Source: Paraglaciecola arctica BSs20135 (GTDB lineage Bacteria > Pseudomonadota > Gammaproteobacteria > Enterobacterales > Alteromonadaceae). Taken from it: a stretch of 64,000 nt of DNA. The stretch is taken from the NCBI RefSeq assembly GCF_000314995.1, contig NZ_BAEO01000021.1, positions 1 through 64,000 of the forward strand. The letters are read 5' to 3'. Below the pieces are notes generated by a model that saw only the letters and a list, made by a program, of their open reading frames with translations, was not told the origin of the DNA and made no database searches. The translations under genes and the position numbers were made by a program. Shown here in pieces: positions 8,380 to 17,383 of this stretch. Each line of letters starts with the position of its first letter. Within the stretch, counting starts at the first letter, position 1.

Positions 8380-9558
8380 CTAAAAACAATCCGCTGGAAT
8401 GCGTACCCAACCTTCCATCAAAACTCTCGCACTGCGACTCATACTGACTTTTTTTACTGTCCAATTTCCATCGATAGATGTTGCGAGTGCGCCTACTTTT
8501 AAAGTACCTGATGGATGACCAAAAGTGACTGCGCTTCGTTCTCCTGAACCGGCCGCTATATTGACTAATGTGCCAGGAATAGCCGCTGCAGTGCCAATGG
8601 CAACTGCGGCAGTGCCCATCATGGCATGGTGTAATTTACCCATAGATAGTGCACGCACCTGCAAATCAATATCACTTGCAGTAATATTTTTGCCACTTGA
8701 AGATGTATAGGCTTTTGGGGGGGCAACAAAGGCTACTTTAGGAGTGTGTTGACGAGATGCAGCTTCAGAAATGCCTTTAATTAAGCCCATTTTTAATGCG
8801 CCATAAGCACGAATTGTTTCAAAACGTAGTAACGCTTTTTCATCGCCATTAATGGCTTCTTGTAGTTCAGTTCCCGTATAACCAATCTCATCTGCATTTA
8901 AGAATATGGTGGGAATACCTGCTGTGATCATGGTCGCTTTAAAAGTACCAATGTCAGGTACAACAAGATCGTCAACTAGATTACCTGTAGGGAACATTGC
9001 CTCGCTTGGGTCGACAGGTGCTACAAAATCCACTTGTACTTCAGCCGCAGGAAAAGTGACGCCATCTAGTTCAAAATCACCGGTTTCCTGTACTTCACCT
9101 TGGGTGATGGGCACATGAGCAATAATTGTTTTACTGATGTTTTTCTGCCAAATTCGCACTTCACAAATACCATTCTCAGGTATTCTATCTGCATTAATTA
9201 AGCCTGAACTAATGGCAAAAGAGCCTACAGCTGCGGTGAGGTTGCCACAATTTCCGCTCCAATCAACAAAGGCTTTATCTATGGCTACTTGGCCAAATAA
9301 ATAATCGACATCGTGATCGGCTTGTTGTGATTTAGCTAAAATAACCGTTTTACTGGTACTGGATGTGGCACCGCCCATACCGTCTGTTTGTTTGCCGTAT
9401 GGATCTGGGCTACCAATCACCCGTAATAACATATTGTCGCGCGCTTCACCTGGCACCTGACAGAGTGTTGGCAAATCGCTTAAATTAAAAAATACACCTT
9501 TAGATGTACCACCACGCATATAAGTTGCGGGTATTTTTATTTGAGGTACGTGAGACAT
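8380..9558 (-). CDS. prpF: 2-methylaconitate cis-trans isomerase PrpF
   Basis: A 392-residue member of the PrpF family, which isomerises the trans-2-methylaconitate released by AcnD so that a standard aconitase can finish the 2-methylcitrate cycle. The signature PATYMRGGTSKGVFF lies near residues 8-22, followed by DGMGGATSSTSK and the core GNCGNLTAAVG, typical of the diaminopimelate-epimerase-like fold. An ATG at 9558 with AAGGAG upstream is preferred to a longer frame starting at 9615 that has no ribosome site. Last gene of the prp operon, separated from acnD by 158 bp holding a terminator-like hairpin, so its expression may be partly uncoupled. Confidence 0.95.
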   Translation of the reverse strand: MSHVPQIKIPATYMRGGTSKGVFFNLSDLPTLCQVPGEARDNMLLRVIGSPDPYGKQTDGMGGATSSTSKTVILAKSQQADHDVDYLFGQVAIDKAFVDWSGNCGNLTAAVGSFAISSGLINADRIPENGICEVRIWQKNISKTIIAHVPITQGEVQETGDFELDGVTFPAAEVQVDFVAPVDPSEAMFPTGNLVDDLVVPDIGTFKATMITAGIPTIFLNADEIGYTGTELQEAINGDEKALLRFETIRAYGALKMGLIKGISEAASRQHTPKVAFVAPPKAYTSSSGKNITASDIDLQVRALSMGKLHHAMMGTAAVAIGTAAAIPGTLVNIAAGSGERSAVTFGHPSGTLKVGALATSIDGNWTVKKVSMSRSARVLMEGWVRIPADCF

Positions 9559-9655
9559 AGCGTTCTCCTTTATACCCATCACCCTTGAAACTGCCTGTTT
9601 GTTGGCTGCATTCATTTGCCGCCGCCATGCAATTCCAATGATTTTGGGTATAGAT

Positions 9656-9695
9656 TTAAGAAAAAGCGGTACTAACTCATTGTTAAGTACCGCTT
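9656..9695 (-). terminator. Terminator-like hairpin between acnD and prpF
   Basis: On the minus strand a perfect 10-bp stem (AAGCGGTACT / AGTACCGCTT, 9664-9673 with 9686-9695) runs straight into TTTTTCTTAAA. This is a textbook intrinsic terminator placed inside the prp operon after acnD, implying reduced prpF transcription or a separate prpF promoter in the remaining gap (9559-9655). Confidence 0.75.
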
Positions 9696-9716
9696 AATAA
9701 ACTGTTTTAGCGAAAC

Positions 9717-12335
9717 CTAACTAACAGTCGCTTCAAGAAAATCATTCGCGAATTTCTGCAAAACACCGCCTGCTGCGTATACCGACACTTCTTCAGCAGT
9801 ATCTAAACGACATTTAACGGGGATCTCCACAACCTCACCATTTTTGCGCGTCATCACAACTGTCATGGCGCCACCTGCTGTAGGGGACCCATTAACATCG
9901 TAAGTTTCGGAGCCATCAATCTTGTAAGTATGCCGAGTTTCACCCTTAACAAATTCAAGAGGTAACACTCCCATACCTACCAAGTTAGTGCGGTGAATAC
10001 GCTCAAAACCTTCAGCCACTATGACTTCCACTCCGGCTAAACGAACCCCTTTAGCGGCCCAGTCACGTGAAGAGCCTTGACCGTAATCAGCACCTGCAAT
10101 AATGATTAATGGCTGCTTGCGCTGCATGTAAGTTTCAATGGCTTCCCACATGCGAGATTCAGTACCCTCGGGTTCAATGCGCGCTAGTGAGCCTTGTTTT
10201 ACTTCGCCATTTTCATCCTTACACACTTCATTGAATAGTTTGGGGTTAGCAAAGGTTGCACGTTGTGCCGTTAGGTGATCACCACGATGTGTTGCATAGG
10301 AATTAAAGTCAGCTTCAGGTAAACCCATTTTAGCGAGGTAAGCGCCCGCAGCACTGTTTAACTGAATCGCATTTGAGGGGGATAAATGATCGGTGGTAAT
10401 GTTATCGCCAAGCACGGCTAGGGGACGCATACCTTTCATGGTGCGTTCACCGGCTAATGCACCTTCGCCTTCTTTATTCCAGTAGGGAGGGCGACGGATA
10501 TAAGTACTGGTTTCATCCCAAGCGTATAAAGGGCTTTCAGCGGGTTCAAATGCCCCTAAATCAAACATAGGTGTGTAAACTTTTTTGAATTGCTCAGGCT
10601 TAACACATGAAGCGACTATGGCATCAATTTCTTCGTCACTAGGCCAAATATCTTTTAAGGTAATGTCGTTACCCTTTTGATCTTGTCCTAATACATCTTT
10701 TTCAATATCAAAACGTATTGTACCGGCAATGGCATAAGCCACCACTAATGGCGGTGATGCCAAAAATGCTTGTTTGGCATAAGGATGAATACGACCATCA
10801 AAATTACGGTTTCCTGAAAGTACCGCTGTAGCGTATAAATCTCGGTCGATAACTTCTTGTTGAATTTTGGGATCAAGTGCGCCACTCATACCATTACAAG
10901 TAGTGCAGGCGTAACCAACAATTCCAAAACCTAATTTTTCCATTTCAGATAAAAGACCAGCTTCTTCTAAATAAAGTTTGGCGACTTTTGACCCTGGTGC
11001 AAAGGATGTTTTAACCCAAGGTTTACGTAACAAACCTAATTCGTTAGCGCGTTTAGCAATAAGCCCTGCAGCTACTACGTTACGAGGGTTAGATGTATTA
11101 GTACAACTGGTAATAGCTGCAATAATCACTGCACCATCGGGCATTTCGCCGTTAGCTTCTTGTATTTTACACGCGGCTAAGTCTTTAGCTATGTGTTTGG
11201 AAGCCAAATCGGCTGTGGCTAAACGACGATGTGGATTAGATGGTCCCGCTAAATTACGACCTACGCTTGATAAATCAAATTCGATAACACGATGGTATTG
11301 CGCATCAACTAAATCATCAGCCCATAAACCTGTTTGTTTAGCGTAATTCTCAACAAGTGCAACTTGTTCGGGTTCACGGCCCGTAATCTTCAAGTAGTCA
11401 ATGGTTTGTTCATCAATGTAGAACATACCTGCAGAGGCACCATATTCTGGTGTCATGTTTGAGATAGTTGCTCTATCACCTATGGTTAAGGTTTTAGTGC
11501 CTTCACCGAAAAATTCTAAATAAGCAGAAACTACTTTTTGATTACGTAAAAACTCGGTGATAGCTAATACAATATCGGTAGCAGTAATACCGGGCTGACG
11601 TTTACCGCTTAACTTAACACCAATAATATCGGGTAGGCGCATCATAGTCGGGCGACCTAGCATAACTGTTTCGGCTTCTAAACCACCTACACCAATGGCA
11701 ATTACACCCAGTGCATCAATATGGGGGGTATGGCTGTCGGTACCCACACAAGTATCAGGGAAAGCGACGCCATCACGTACTTGAATAACAGGTGACATTT
11801 TCTCTAAGTTAATTTGGTGCATGATGCCGTTACCAGCAGGGATAACATCAACATTTTTAAATGCCGTTTTTGTCCATTCTATAAAGTGAAATCGCTGGGC
11901 ATTACGACGATCTTCAATCACGCGATTTTTATCAAATGCTTCGGGATCAAAACCCGCTGCTTCAACCGCTAATGAATGGTCAACAATCAGTTGAGTTGGT
12001 ACGACAGGGTTAACTTTAGCCGGGTCGCCACCTTGATCAGCAATAGCGTCACGCAGACCCGCTAAATCAACTAGAGCGGTTTGACCTAAAATATCATGAC
12101 AAACAACACGAGCAGGATACCAAGGAAAATCTAGATCTTGTTTGCCTTCAATGATTTGCTTTAATGAATCCGTTAAGATTTCTGGGGCACAACGACGCAC
12201 TAATTGTTCGGCTAATACTCGGGAAGTGTAGGGGAGTTTTTTATAAGCCCCCGGTTTAATGGCTTCTACTGCTGCCCTTGTATCGAAAAAATCAATGTTG
12301 GCACCAGGTAGTGGTTTACGATAATCGTAATTCAT
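9717..12335 (-). CDS. acnD: Fe/S-dependent 2-methylisocitrate dehydratase AcnD
   Basis: An 872-residue aconitase-family enzyme that dehydrates 2-methylcitrate to 2-methylaconitate, replacing the PrpD route. It has the aconitase order: N-terminal three-domain core and a C-terminal swivel domain (from about residue 690, GADYGQGSSRDWAAKG). 4Fe-4S ligand cysteines are visible in SCTNTSNPRN and in the pair ACTTCNGMSG. Family length is about 865. The start MNYDYRKPLPG is typical of AcnD. It lies 69 bp after prpC and upstream of its partner prpF; this AcnD/PrpF arrangement is common in Shewanella and other Alteromonadales and in Vibrio. Confidence 0.96.
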   Translation of the reverse strand: MNYDYRKPLPGANIDFFDTRAAVEAIKPGAYKKLPYTSRVLAEQLVRRCAPEILTDSLKQIIEGKQDLDFPWYPARVVCHDILGQTALVDLAGLRDAIADQGGDPAKVNPVVPTQLIVDHSLAVEAAGFDPEAFDKNRVIEDRRNAQRFHFIEWTKTAFKNVDVIPAGNGIMHQINLEKMSPVIQVRDGVAFPDTCVGTDSHTPHIDALGVIAIGVGGLEAETVMLGRPTMMRLPDIIGVKLSGKRQPGITATDIVLAITEFLRNQKVVSAYLEFFGEGTKTLTIGDRATISNMTPEYGASAGMFYIDEQTIDYLKITGREPEQVALVENYAKQTGLWADDLVDAQYHRVIEFDLSSVGRNLAGPSNPHRRLATADLASKHIAKDLAACKIQEANGEMPDGAVIIAAITSCTNTSNPRNVVAAGLIAKRANELGLLRKPWVKTSFAPGSKVAKLYLEEAGLLSEMEKLGFGIVGYACTTCNGMSGALDPKIQQEVIDRDLYATAVLSGNRNFDGRIHPYAKQAFLASPPLVVAYAIAGTIRFDIEKDVLGQDQKGNDITLKDIWPSDEEIDAIVASCVKPEQFKKVYTPMFDLGAFEPAESPLYAWDETSTYIRRPPYWNKEGEGALAGERTMKGMRPLAVLGDNITTDHLSPSNAIQLNSAAGAYLAKMGLPEADFNSYATHRGDHLTAQRATFANPKLFNEVCKDENGEVKQGSLARIEPEGTESRMWEAIETYMQRKQPLIIIAGADYGQGSSRDWAAKGVRLAGVEVIVAEGFERIHRTNLVGMGVLPLEFVKGETRHTYKIDGSETYDVNGSPTAGGAMTVVMTRKNGEVVEIPVKCRLDTAEEVSVYAAGGVLQKFANDFLEATVS

Positions 12336-12404
12336 AATGTCATCCTCAGAGTGAGGTTAAGGCGTTTAAAAAGGCGAAGCAAAAGCGTTCGCCTATTTGC
12401 TATT

Positions 12405-13529
12405 TTATCTTTGTGCGATGGGGGTTACTTTTCTTGGGTCTGAACCAATATAATCGGCACTAGGGCGGATTATTCGGTTGTTAGAGCGCTGTTCCATTAC
12501 GTGTGCAGCCCAACCTGTTAATCGTGAACAAACAAAAATAGGCGTAAACAATTTAGTTGGAATACCCATATAGTTATAAGTAGATGCATGGAAAAAATCT
12601 GCATTACAAAATAATTTTTTGGTATCCCACATAAACTCTTCACAGGCAACAGAGATATCATAAAGTGAAGTATCACCGTTTTCTTTAGCTAACTTTTCTG
12701 ACCAAGCTTTAATAATGTCATTACGCGGGTCGGAAGTGCGGTAAATGGCATGACCAAAGCCCATGATTTTTTCTTTGCGCTCAAGCATACCCGCCATCTG
12801 CTCTTTTGCGTCAGCAGGTGATGTGAATTTTTGGATCATATCCATTGCTGCTTCGTTAGCGCCACCGTGCAGTGGACCACGTAAAGTACCAATTGCACCT
12901 GTTACACAAGAAAACATATCTGATAAAGTTGATGCACATACACGTGCAGTAAAAGTAGAGGCGTTAAATTCATGCTCAGCATATAAAATTAAGGATACAT
13001 CCATTACACGTTCGTGTTGCGCCGATGGGCTTTCACCTTTAAGCAAACGTAAGAAGTGACCGCCAAGTGATGATTCGTCACTTGTACAATCAATTTCAAC
13101 GCCCTCATGAGAAAATCTATACCAGTAACACATGATCGCAGGAAAAGCCGATAATAAACGGTTCGCCGCTTTTCTTTGTTCAGAAAAATCAACTTCTGGT
13201 TCAACATTACCTAAAAATGAACAGCCAGTACGCATAACATCCATAGGATGGGTGTCTTTAGGAATAAGCTTTAATACTTCTTTTAGTGCTTGCGGAATAT
13301 CACGCATCGCGAAAAGTTCAGCTTTGTATTCAGCCAGCTCAGCTACGTTTGGCAATTCACCATTGAATAATAAATAAGCCACCTCTTCGAAGCTGGCATT
13401 ATCAGCTAAATCAGAAACATCATAACCGCAATAGGTTAAACCGCTACCGGATTTCCCAACAGTACAAAGAGACGTTTCACCCGCGCTTTGACCACGTAAA
13501 CCGGCACCATTAATTTTTTTCTCTGACAT
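12405..13529 (-). CDS. prpC: 2-methylcitrate synthase PrpC
   Basis: A 374-residue citrate-synthase-family enzyme condensing propionyl-CoA with oxaloacetate. Catalytic signatures are LHGGANEAAMD (around residue 220) and GFGHAIYRTSDPR (around 256-268), with the family's C-terminal Arg-rich tail. Its size is that of prokaryotic type PrpC rather than the larger GltA, and its place between prpB and acnD settles the identity. It sits 44 bp behind prpB in the same transcript. It would detoxify and use propionyl-CoA produced from odd-chain or methyl-branched substrates, including methylphenols from the adjoining operon. Confidence 0.95.
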   Translation of the reverse strand: MSEKKINGAGLRGQSAGETSLCTVGKSGSGLTYCGYDVSDLADNASFEEVAYLLFNGELPNVAELAEYKAELFAMRDIPQALKEVLKLIPKDTHPMDVMRTGCSFLGNVEPEVDFSEQRKAANRLLSAFPAIMCYWYRFSHEGVEIDCTSDESSLGGHFLRLLKGESPSAQHERVMDVSLILYAEHEFNASTFTARVCASTLSDMFSCVTGAIGTLRGPLHGGANEAAMDMIQKFTSPADAKEQMAGMLERKEKIMGFGHAIYRTSDPRNDIIKAWSEKLAKENGDTSLYDISVACEEFMWDTKKLFCNADFFHASTYNYMGIPTKLFTPIFVCSRLTGWAAHVMEQRSNNRIIRPSADYIGSDPRKVTPIAQR

Positions 13530-13573
13530 GATAAATTCCTCAGTTTTTAATATATTTTAAGATTTGAAATAGA

Positions 13574-14479
13574 TTATTTATTTTTGCCATCAGCACTCTT
13601 TTCTTTAAGAAAAAGCGAATCCAGTTTTTGCTCATAATCGTGATAACCAAGATAGTCATATAAATCCATGCGTGTTTGCATGTTGTCAATTTCAGCTTTT
13701 TGGTCGCCATCGTTTAACAATGTTTTATATACAGACTCAGCGGCTTTATTCATGGCACGAAATGCTGATAGTGGATAAAGCACCATGGCACAACCCCATT
13801 CGCCTAACTGTTTTTTATTCCAAAGTTCTGTTTGACCAAACTCAGTAATATTGGCAAGAACAGGGACATCTAAAGCTTCTGTAAAAGCGCGATAATGTTG
13901 TTCTGTTTGAATCGCTTCAGCAAAAATACCATCAGCACCTGCTGCCACATAGGCTTTAGCACGTTCAAGCGCTGCTTCTAGACCTTCTTGAGCAAAAGCA
14001 TCGGTACGCGCCATAATGAAAAAGTCTGGGTTAATTCGAGCATCAACGGCGGCGCGAATTCGGTCAGTCATTTCTTCAGTCGAAACAATTTCTTTATTGG
14101 GGCGATGACCACAACGCTTTTGGGCGACTTGATCTTCGAGATGCACAGCTGCAGCACCGGCTTTTTCCATATCTCGAATAGTTTTCGCTATATTAAAAGC
14201 ACCACCCCAACCAGTATCAATATCGACCAGCAAAGGTAAGCTTGAAGCGCTGGTAATTCTTTGTACATCGGCAATAACATCATTAAGTGAGGTCATGCCA
14301 AGATCAGGTAGACCATAAGACGCATTGGCTACACCGCCACCCGATAAATAGATGGCTTGATGACCAATTTGCTGCGCCATCATAGCGCTATAGGCATTGA
14401 TAGTGCCGACAACTTGTAGTGGTTTATTATTGGCCAAGGCTTGGCGAAATTTTGCGCCTGCAGATAATGGACTTGTCAT
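13574..14479 (-). CDS. prpB: 2-methylisocitrate lyase PrpB
   Basis: A 301-residue isocitrate-lyase-superfamily enzyme splitting 2-methylisocitrate to pyruvate and succinate, the last step of the cycle. Key motifs: metal/substrate loop [11 protein letters not shown] near residue 80 and the catalytic KRCGHRP near 120. The ATG at 14479 has an AGAGGAAA ribosome site; a longer frame to 14536 would overlap the prpR stop and has none. It begins 13 bp after prpR, so regulator and enzymes share one message. No prpE (propionyl-CoA synthetase) is present in this window. Confidence 0.95.
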   Translation of the reverse strand: MTSPLSAGAKFRQALANNKPLQVVGTINAYSAMMAQQIGHQAIYLSGGGVANASYGLPDLGMTSLNDVIADVQRITSASSLPLLVDIDTGWGGAFNIAKTIRDMEKAGAAAVHLEDQVAQKRCGHRPNKEIVSTEEMTDRIRAAVDARINPDFFIMARTDAFAQEGLEAALERAKAYVAAGADGIFAEAIQTEQHYRAFTEALDVPVLANITEFGQTELWNKKQLGEWGCAMVLYPLSAFRAMNKAAESVYKTLLNDGDQKAEIDNMQTRMDLYDYLGYHDYEQKLDSLFLKEKSADGKNK

Positions 14480-14492
14480 AGTATATTTCCTC

Positions 14493-15236
14493 TTAAGTCT
14501 TAATGAGTTGAATGTTGACTTGTTCTGTTTGAGCACTTTGTTTGGTGTCTTTTTTGGCTATCTCTTTAGCTATTTTCTTTTCAATATTTTTACGAGACGA
14601 TGCAATATGGTGACGCATTAACATTTCTGCCATTTCTCCGTCTCTGTCTGCGATAGCCTGAATTATGTTGGCATGTTCCTGAAAGGCTTGACTCGCTCTT
14701 GGGCTATGCATCCCAAATTGACAACGATACATACGTACTAAGTGATATAGCTGGCCACAGATCAATTCGATTAATTGTTTGTTATGACTGCCTAAAATAA
14801 CTTTATAGTGAAAATCAAGGTTCCCTTCTTCCTGATAATAAGCAACGCCATCTTTGAGATCTTGAGTTTGGGCATGAATTTTAAGCATGTCTTGCATGTG
14901 AGAGATTTCTTCATCGGACATGTTTTTTGCCGCTTGTCTACATGCCATGCCTTCCAATGCTTCTCTAGTAATATAAAGCTCTAATAAACCTTCAATAGAA
15001 CACTTCACCACACGAGAACCAATGTTTGCCTTTCTTTCAATAAGGTGGCACTTCTCTAAGCGATTTAATGCCTCACGTAAGGTTGAACGGCTTATTTGAT
15101 AACGCTTAGCTAACTCAGGTTCGCTTATTTTACTACCTGAAGGGATGTCACCTTCAACAATAGCATGCTGTATTTGCTCAAATACTTTATCCGCAGTAGT
15201 GACAGCTGCTAGTTGCGTTGGATTCTGTGTTTTCAT
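14493..15236 (-). CDS. prpR: GntR/FadR-type repressor of the methylcitrate operon
   Basis: A 247-residue regulator: N-terminal winged helix-turn-helix ([19 protein letters not shown], residues about 37-55) and an all-helical FCD ligand domain (about 75-220) with the metal-type His/Asp residues DFHYK and HH near 140 and 210. It ends in a Lys/Gln-rich tail. First gene of the prp operon and so autoregulated. Two TTGTCGACAA palindromes bracket the promoter just upstream, the form expected for a FadR-subfamily dimer. It is distinct from the sigma-54 PrpR of enteric bacteria. The ligand is presumably a methylcitrate-cycle intermediate. Confidence 0.88.
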   Translation of the reverse strand: MKTQNPTQLAAVTTADKVFEQIQHAIVEGDIPSGSKISEPELAKRYQISRSTLREALNRLEKCHLIERKANIGSRVVKCSIEGLLELYITREALEGMACRQAAKNMSDEEISHMQDMLKIHAQTQDLKDGVAYYQEEGNLDFHYKVILGSHNKQLIELICGQLYHLVRMYRCQFGMHSPRASQAFQEHANIIQAIADRDGEMAEMLMRHHIASSRKNIEKKIAKEIAKKDTKQSAQTEQVNIQLIKT

Positions 15237-15285
15237 AAATTTAAGTACATCTAGGTTAAAATTAGACTAATTTGTCGAATAAATA

Positions 15286-15295
15286 TTGTCGACAA
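15286..15295. promoter_or_regulatory. PrpR operator 2 (TTGTCGACAA)
   Basis: Perfect 10-bp palindrome 10-20 bp downstream of the predicted transcription start, with a further half site TTGTCGA at 15272-15278. Its core is identical to that of the larger palindrome at 15351-15374. It fits the TNGTNNNACNA-like format of FadR-subfamily operators. Confidence 0.65.
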
Positions 15296-15313
15296 CTTTA
15301 TTTTATTGGAAGC

Positions 15314-15341
15314 ATAATAACTGGTTTGTTATATTATTCAA
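15314..15341 (-). promoter_or_regulatory. Sigma-70-type promoter of the prp operon
   Basis: On the minus strand TTGAAT (15341-15336) and TATTAT (15319-15314) are separated by 16 bp, giving a start near 15307, about 70 bp ahead of prpR. It lies between the two TTGTCGACAA operators, which fits repression. Confidence 0.5.
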
Positions 15342-15350
15342 GTGTAGGTT

Positions 15351-15374
15351 GCTATTATTGTCGACAATAATAGC
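15351..15374. promoter_or_regulatory. PrpR operator 1: 24-bp perfect palindrome
   Basis: Bases 15351-15374 form an uninterrupted perfect palindrome of 24 bp centred on TTGTCGACAA with arms GCTATTA/TAATAGC. It sits just upstream of the -35 element of the prp promoter. Confidence 0.7.
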
Positions 15375-15604
15375 GTTGTGATGTGGGGAATGAAATGTTT
15401 GAATTTTGTTCAAAAAACAAATTTTCCGCTAAATTTGATTTTTTATGGTTGCAATTAATACTGCTCGAATAGCCTTTTTTGCCAATGTTGCTGGTCCAAC
15501 TAGAGGGAGTGGCTTCAACTACACTTATTATCCAATTCTTATAAAGAAGTATTCATTCAAAAAGTTCCAGTCAACTTTAGGCAAAACCTAAGTAGTAGAG
15601 TGGT

Positions 15605-15628
15605 GCAAAACTCGAATTTGAGTTTTGC
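15605..15628 (-). terminator. Hairpin downstream of the phenol operon
   Basis: Arms GCAAAACTC (15605-15613) and GAGTTTTGC (15620-15628) pair perfectly around GAATTT, about 100 bp beyond the dmpI stop on the minus strand. No T-tract follows, so termination is uncertain. The rest of the gene-free stretch 15375-15726 is AT-rich; it also holds an ATGTCGACAAT (15671-15681) resembling the PrpR operator core. Confidence 0.4.
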
Positions 15629-15726
15629 TGTTTACAATAGACATATATGCAACATTCAAAAATCACCAGAATGTCGACAATTTTGGGGTTTATCAAGTTG
15701 ATGGTTTTAAATTCGTGGAAAACATA

Positions 15727-15918
15727 TTATCGGCCTATTTTTTTAGCTGATTCACCAGCGATACCAAAATGTTGCTTTGGCATTTCATTAATAATTACCC
15801 GCACACTTTGCTTAGGTGCACCAATCGTACGCACGATAGCATCTGTAACTTCGCTGATGAGGGTTTCTTTTTGCTCATCAGTTCTTCCTTCAATAATATT
15901 TATTTGCGCTATGGGCAT
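15727..15918 (-). CDS. dmpI: 4-oxalocrotonate tautomerase
   Basis: A 63-residue protein (62 after Met removal) of the 4-OT family. It converts 2-hydroxymuconate to 2-oxo-3-hexenedioate in the oxalocrotonate branch of the meta pathway. The catalytic N-terminal proline (MPIAQI) and the arginines corresponding to Arg11 and Arg39 of the family are all present. Last gene of the phenol operon, 40 bp after the ABM-domain membrane protein gene. Confidence 0.93.
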   Translation of the reverse strand: MPIAQINIIEGRTDEQKETLISEVTDAIVRTIGAPKQSVRVIINEMPKQHFGIAGESAKKIGR

Positions 15919-15958
15919 TTCTTTATTTTCCTTTTTAGTAGGTAAAACCTAATTAAAG

Positions 15959-16564
15959 TTAATCTTTGAATAACCAGTTTTTCAGCAATCTTGTCACCCA
16001 TGGCATAACAATATAGGTCATCAATAAAACCTGACCTACCACCACAATTAAACTACGAAACCAGATATTCAAACCCTCGAACAAGGACTGGAATATGACA
16101 TTTATGAGCATCACTAATAGGTAAACGACTATGATCAGCACTAACGCCATTTTATGTGATGACGGTTTCTTGTTTAGCGGTAGTTCTGGCAGATCAAACC
16201 AGAATTCCAGTCCCGTTGCTCGCTGTGTTGTGGATTCACCTACAACCATAGATTCGAGTTTATCAAGCCACTGCTGACGTAGGGCTGATTGTTCCCACTT
16301 CATGCAGTTAGCATAATTATCAAAGCGATAGATAATGACGTATTCGTCACCTGTTGAAGGTGCCGGCCGAAGGACATTGCTGCCCATATGGCCGGGAAAA
16401 TCTGAGGCAGCTTCAATCACACCCGAAATCCATTTTTCATATTTATTCTCGAGGCCTGCCTTTATCTTTCGGGCAATACTGACCGTGACCGGTCCTTCAT
16501 TGCCAGGCTCACAAATATCGTTTTTGCCATTGTATAAGGGGATGGTGCCCGCTTTCTCTTTCAC
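15959..16564 (-). CDS. ABM-domain protein with two C-terminal membrane helices
   Basis: A 201-residue protein. Residues about 25-125 look like an antibiotic-biosynthesis-monooxygenase (ABM) dimeric alpha/beta-barrel domain: VTVSIARKIKAGLENKYEKW, then a YVIIYRFDNYANCMKWEQS strand-helix. Two membrane helices follow (about 139-158 and 167-187), with a basic end. Proteins of this ABM-plus-membrane type are widespread but uncharacterised. It occupies an unusual place, inside the meta-cleavage operon between dmpH and dmpI. The only plausible start is a GTG at 16564 with a weak GGGT site. A role in quinone or aldehyde handling at the membrane can be imagined but is not shown. Confidence 0.75.
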   Translation of the reverse strand: MKEKAGTIPLYNGKNDICEPGNEGPVTVSIARKIKAGLENKYEKWISGVIEAASDFPGHMGSNVLRPAPSTGDEYVIIYRFDNYANCMKWEQSALRQQWLDKLESMVVGESTTQRATGLEFWFDLPELPLNKKPSSHKMALVLIIVVYLLVMLINVIFQSLFEGLNIWFRSLIVVVGQVLLMTYIVMPWVTRLLKNWLFKD

Positions 16565-16591
16565 TTAATGTATCTACCCAGCTGTTCTTTG

Positions 16592-17383
16592 TTAAACAAA
16601 CTTACCAGATACGGTACCCAAATTCTGATAACGAACACAAAAAGAGTCGCCTTTATTCACTTGCACTGCAGCGGTAATTGCGCCAATCATGATAAAGGTA
16701 CCTGCAGGTATATACTCATCTCGCTCAGCCAACATATTAGCTAGCATGGCAACAGATGATGCCGGATGGCCTAGTACAGCAGCTCCGGCTCCCAACTGTA
16801 CCACTTCACCGTTGATTTCCATTACCACGCCCAAGTTCTTTAAATCCAGATCTTCAGGTTTTGCCATCGTTCCGCCTGCCACAAAACGACTGGAAGAGGA
16901 GTTGTCGGCAATAACACTTTTAAGATCGAATTTGAAATCTTTATAACGGGAGTCAATAATTTCAACTGCTGGCATAACAAAATCTGTGGCTCGAAGCACG
17001 TCACCGATATGCACACCAGGACCTTTCAAAGGCGCTTTTGTGACAAAGGCTAGTTCCGCTTCAACTTTAGGATGGATCAGTTCATCATGCTTGATTTTCC
17101 CACCATCCGGTATTGCGAAATAGTCAGCTAAAAAACCATAACAGGGGGTTTCTACGCCCATCTGTGCCATTTTGGCCCAGGACGTTAGGCCCATTTTCAT
17201 ACCGACAATTTTATTGCCGCGCTTTTCTTTGCGAAGTCGTATTTGCCACTGAATGTCGAATGCATCCTCGTAGGTCATGTCCGGATAGTCATCAGTGATT
17301 TTGGTAACTTCATATGCTTTCAACTCGGCATCTTCTAAATATTTTGCAAGGTATTCAATCTGTGCTCTGGTTAAATTTCCCAT
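16592..17383 (-). CDS. dmpH: 4-oxalocrotonate decarboxylase
   Basis: A 263-residue FAH-like-fold enzyme that decarboxylates 2-oxo-3-hexenedioate to 2-hydroxypenta-2,4-dienoate; it normally works in complex with the hydratase DmpE, its paralogue encoded at 19345. Distinguishing features are [17 protein letters not shown] (residues 61-77) and the metal-ligand glutamates E108, E110 ([10 protein letters not shown]) and E141. Its ATG overlaps the last base of the dmpG stop, so translation is probably coupled. Confidence 0.92.
   Translation of the reverse strand: MGNLTRAQIEYLAKYLEDAELKAYEVTKITDDYPDMTYEDAFDIQWQIRLRKEKRGNKIVGMKMGLTSWAKMAQMGVETPCYGFLADYFAIPDGGKIKHDELIHPKVEAELAFVTKAPLKGPGVHIGDVLRATDFVMPAVEIIDSRYKDFKFDLKSVIADNSSSSRFVAGGTMAKPEDLDLKNLGVVMEINGEVVQLGAGAAVLGHPASSVAMLANMLAERDEYIPAGTFIMIGAITAAVQVNKGDSFCVRYQNLGTVSGKFV

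Noticed and set aside
9559-9615. N-terminal extension of PrpF to 9615
   Set aside because: No ribosome site at 9615, while ATG 9558 has AAGGAG and gives the family's normal N-terminus.
15647-15952. 101-codon plus-strand ORF opposite dmpI
   Set aside because: It lies antisense to dmpI, a well-supported gene, and its composition is that of a reverse-strand shadow.
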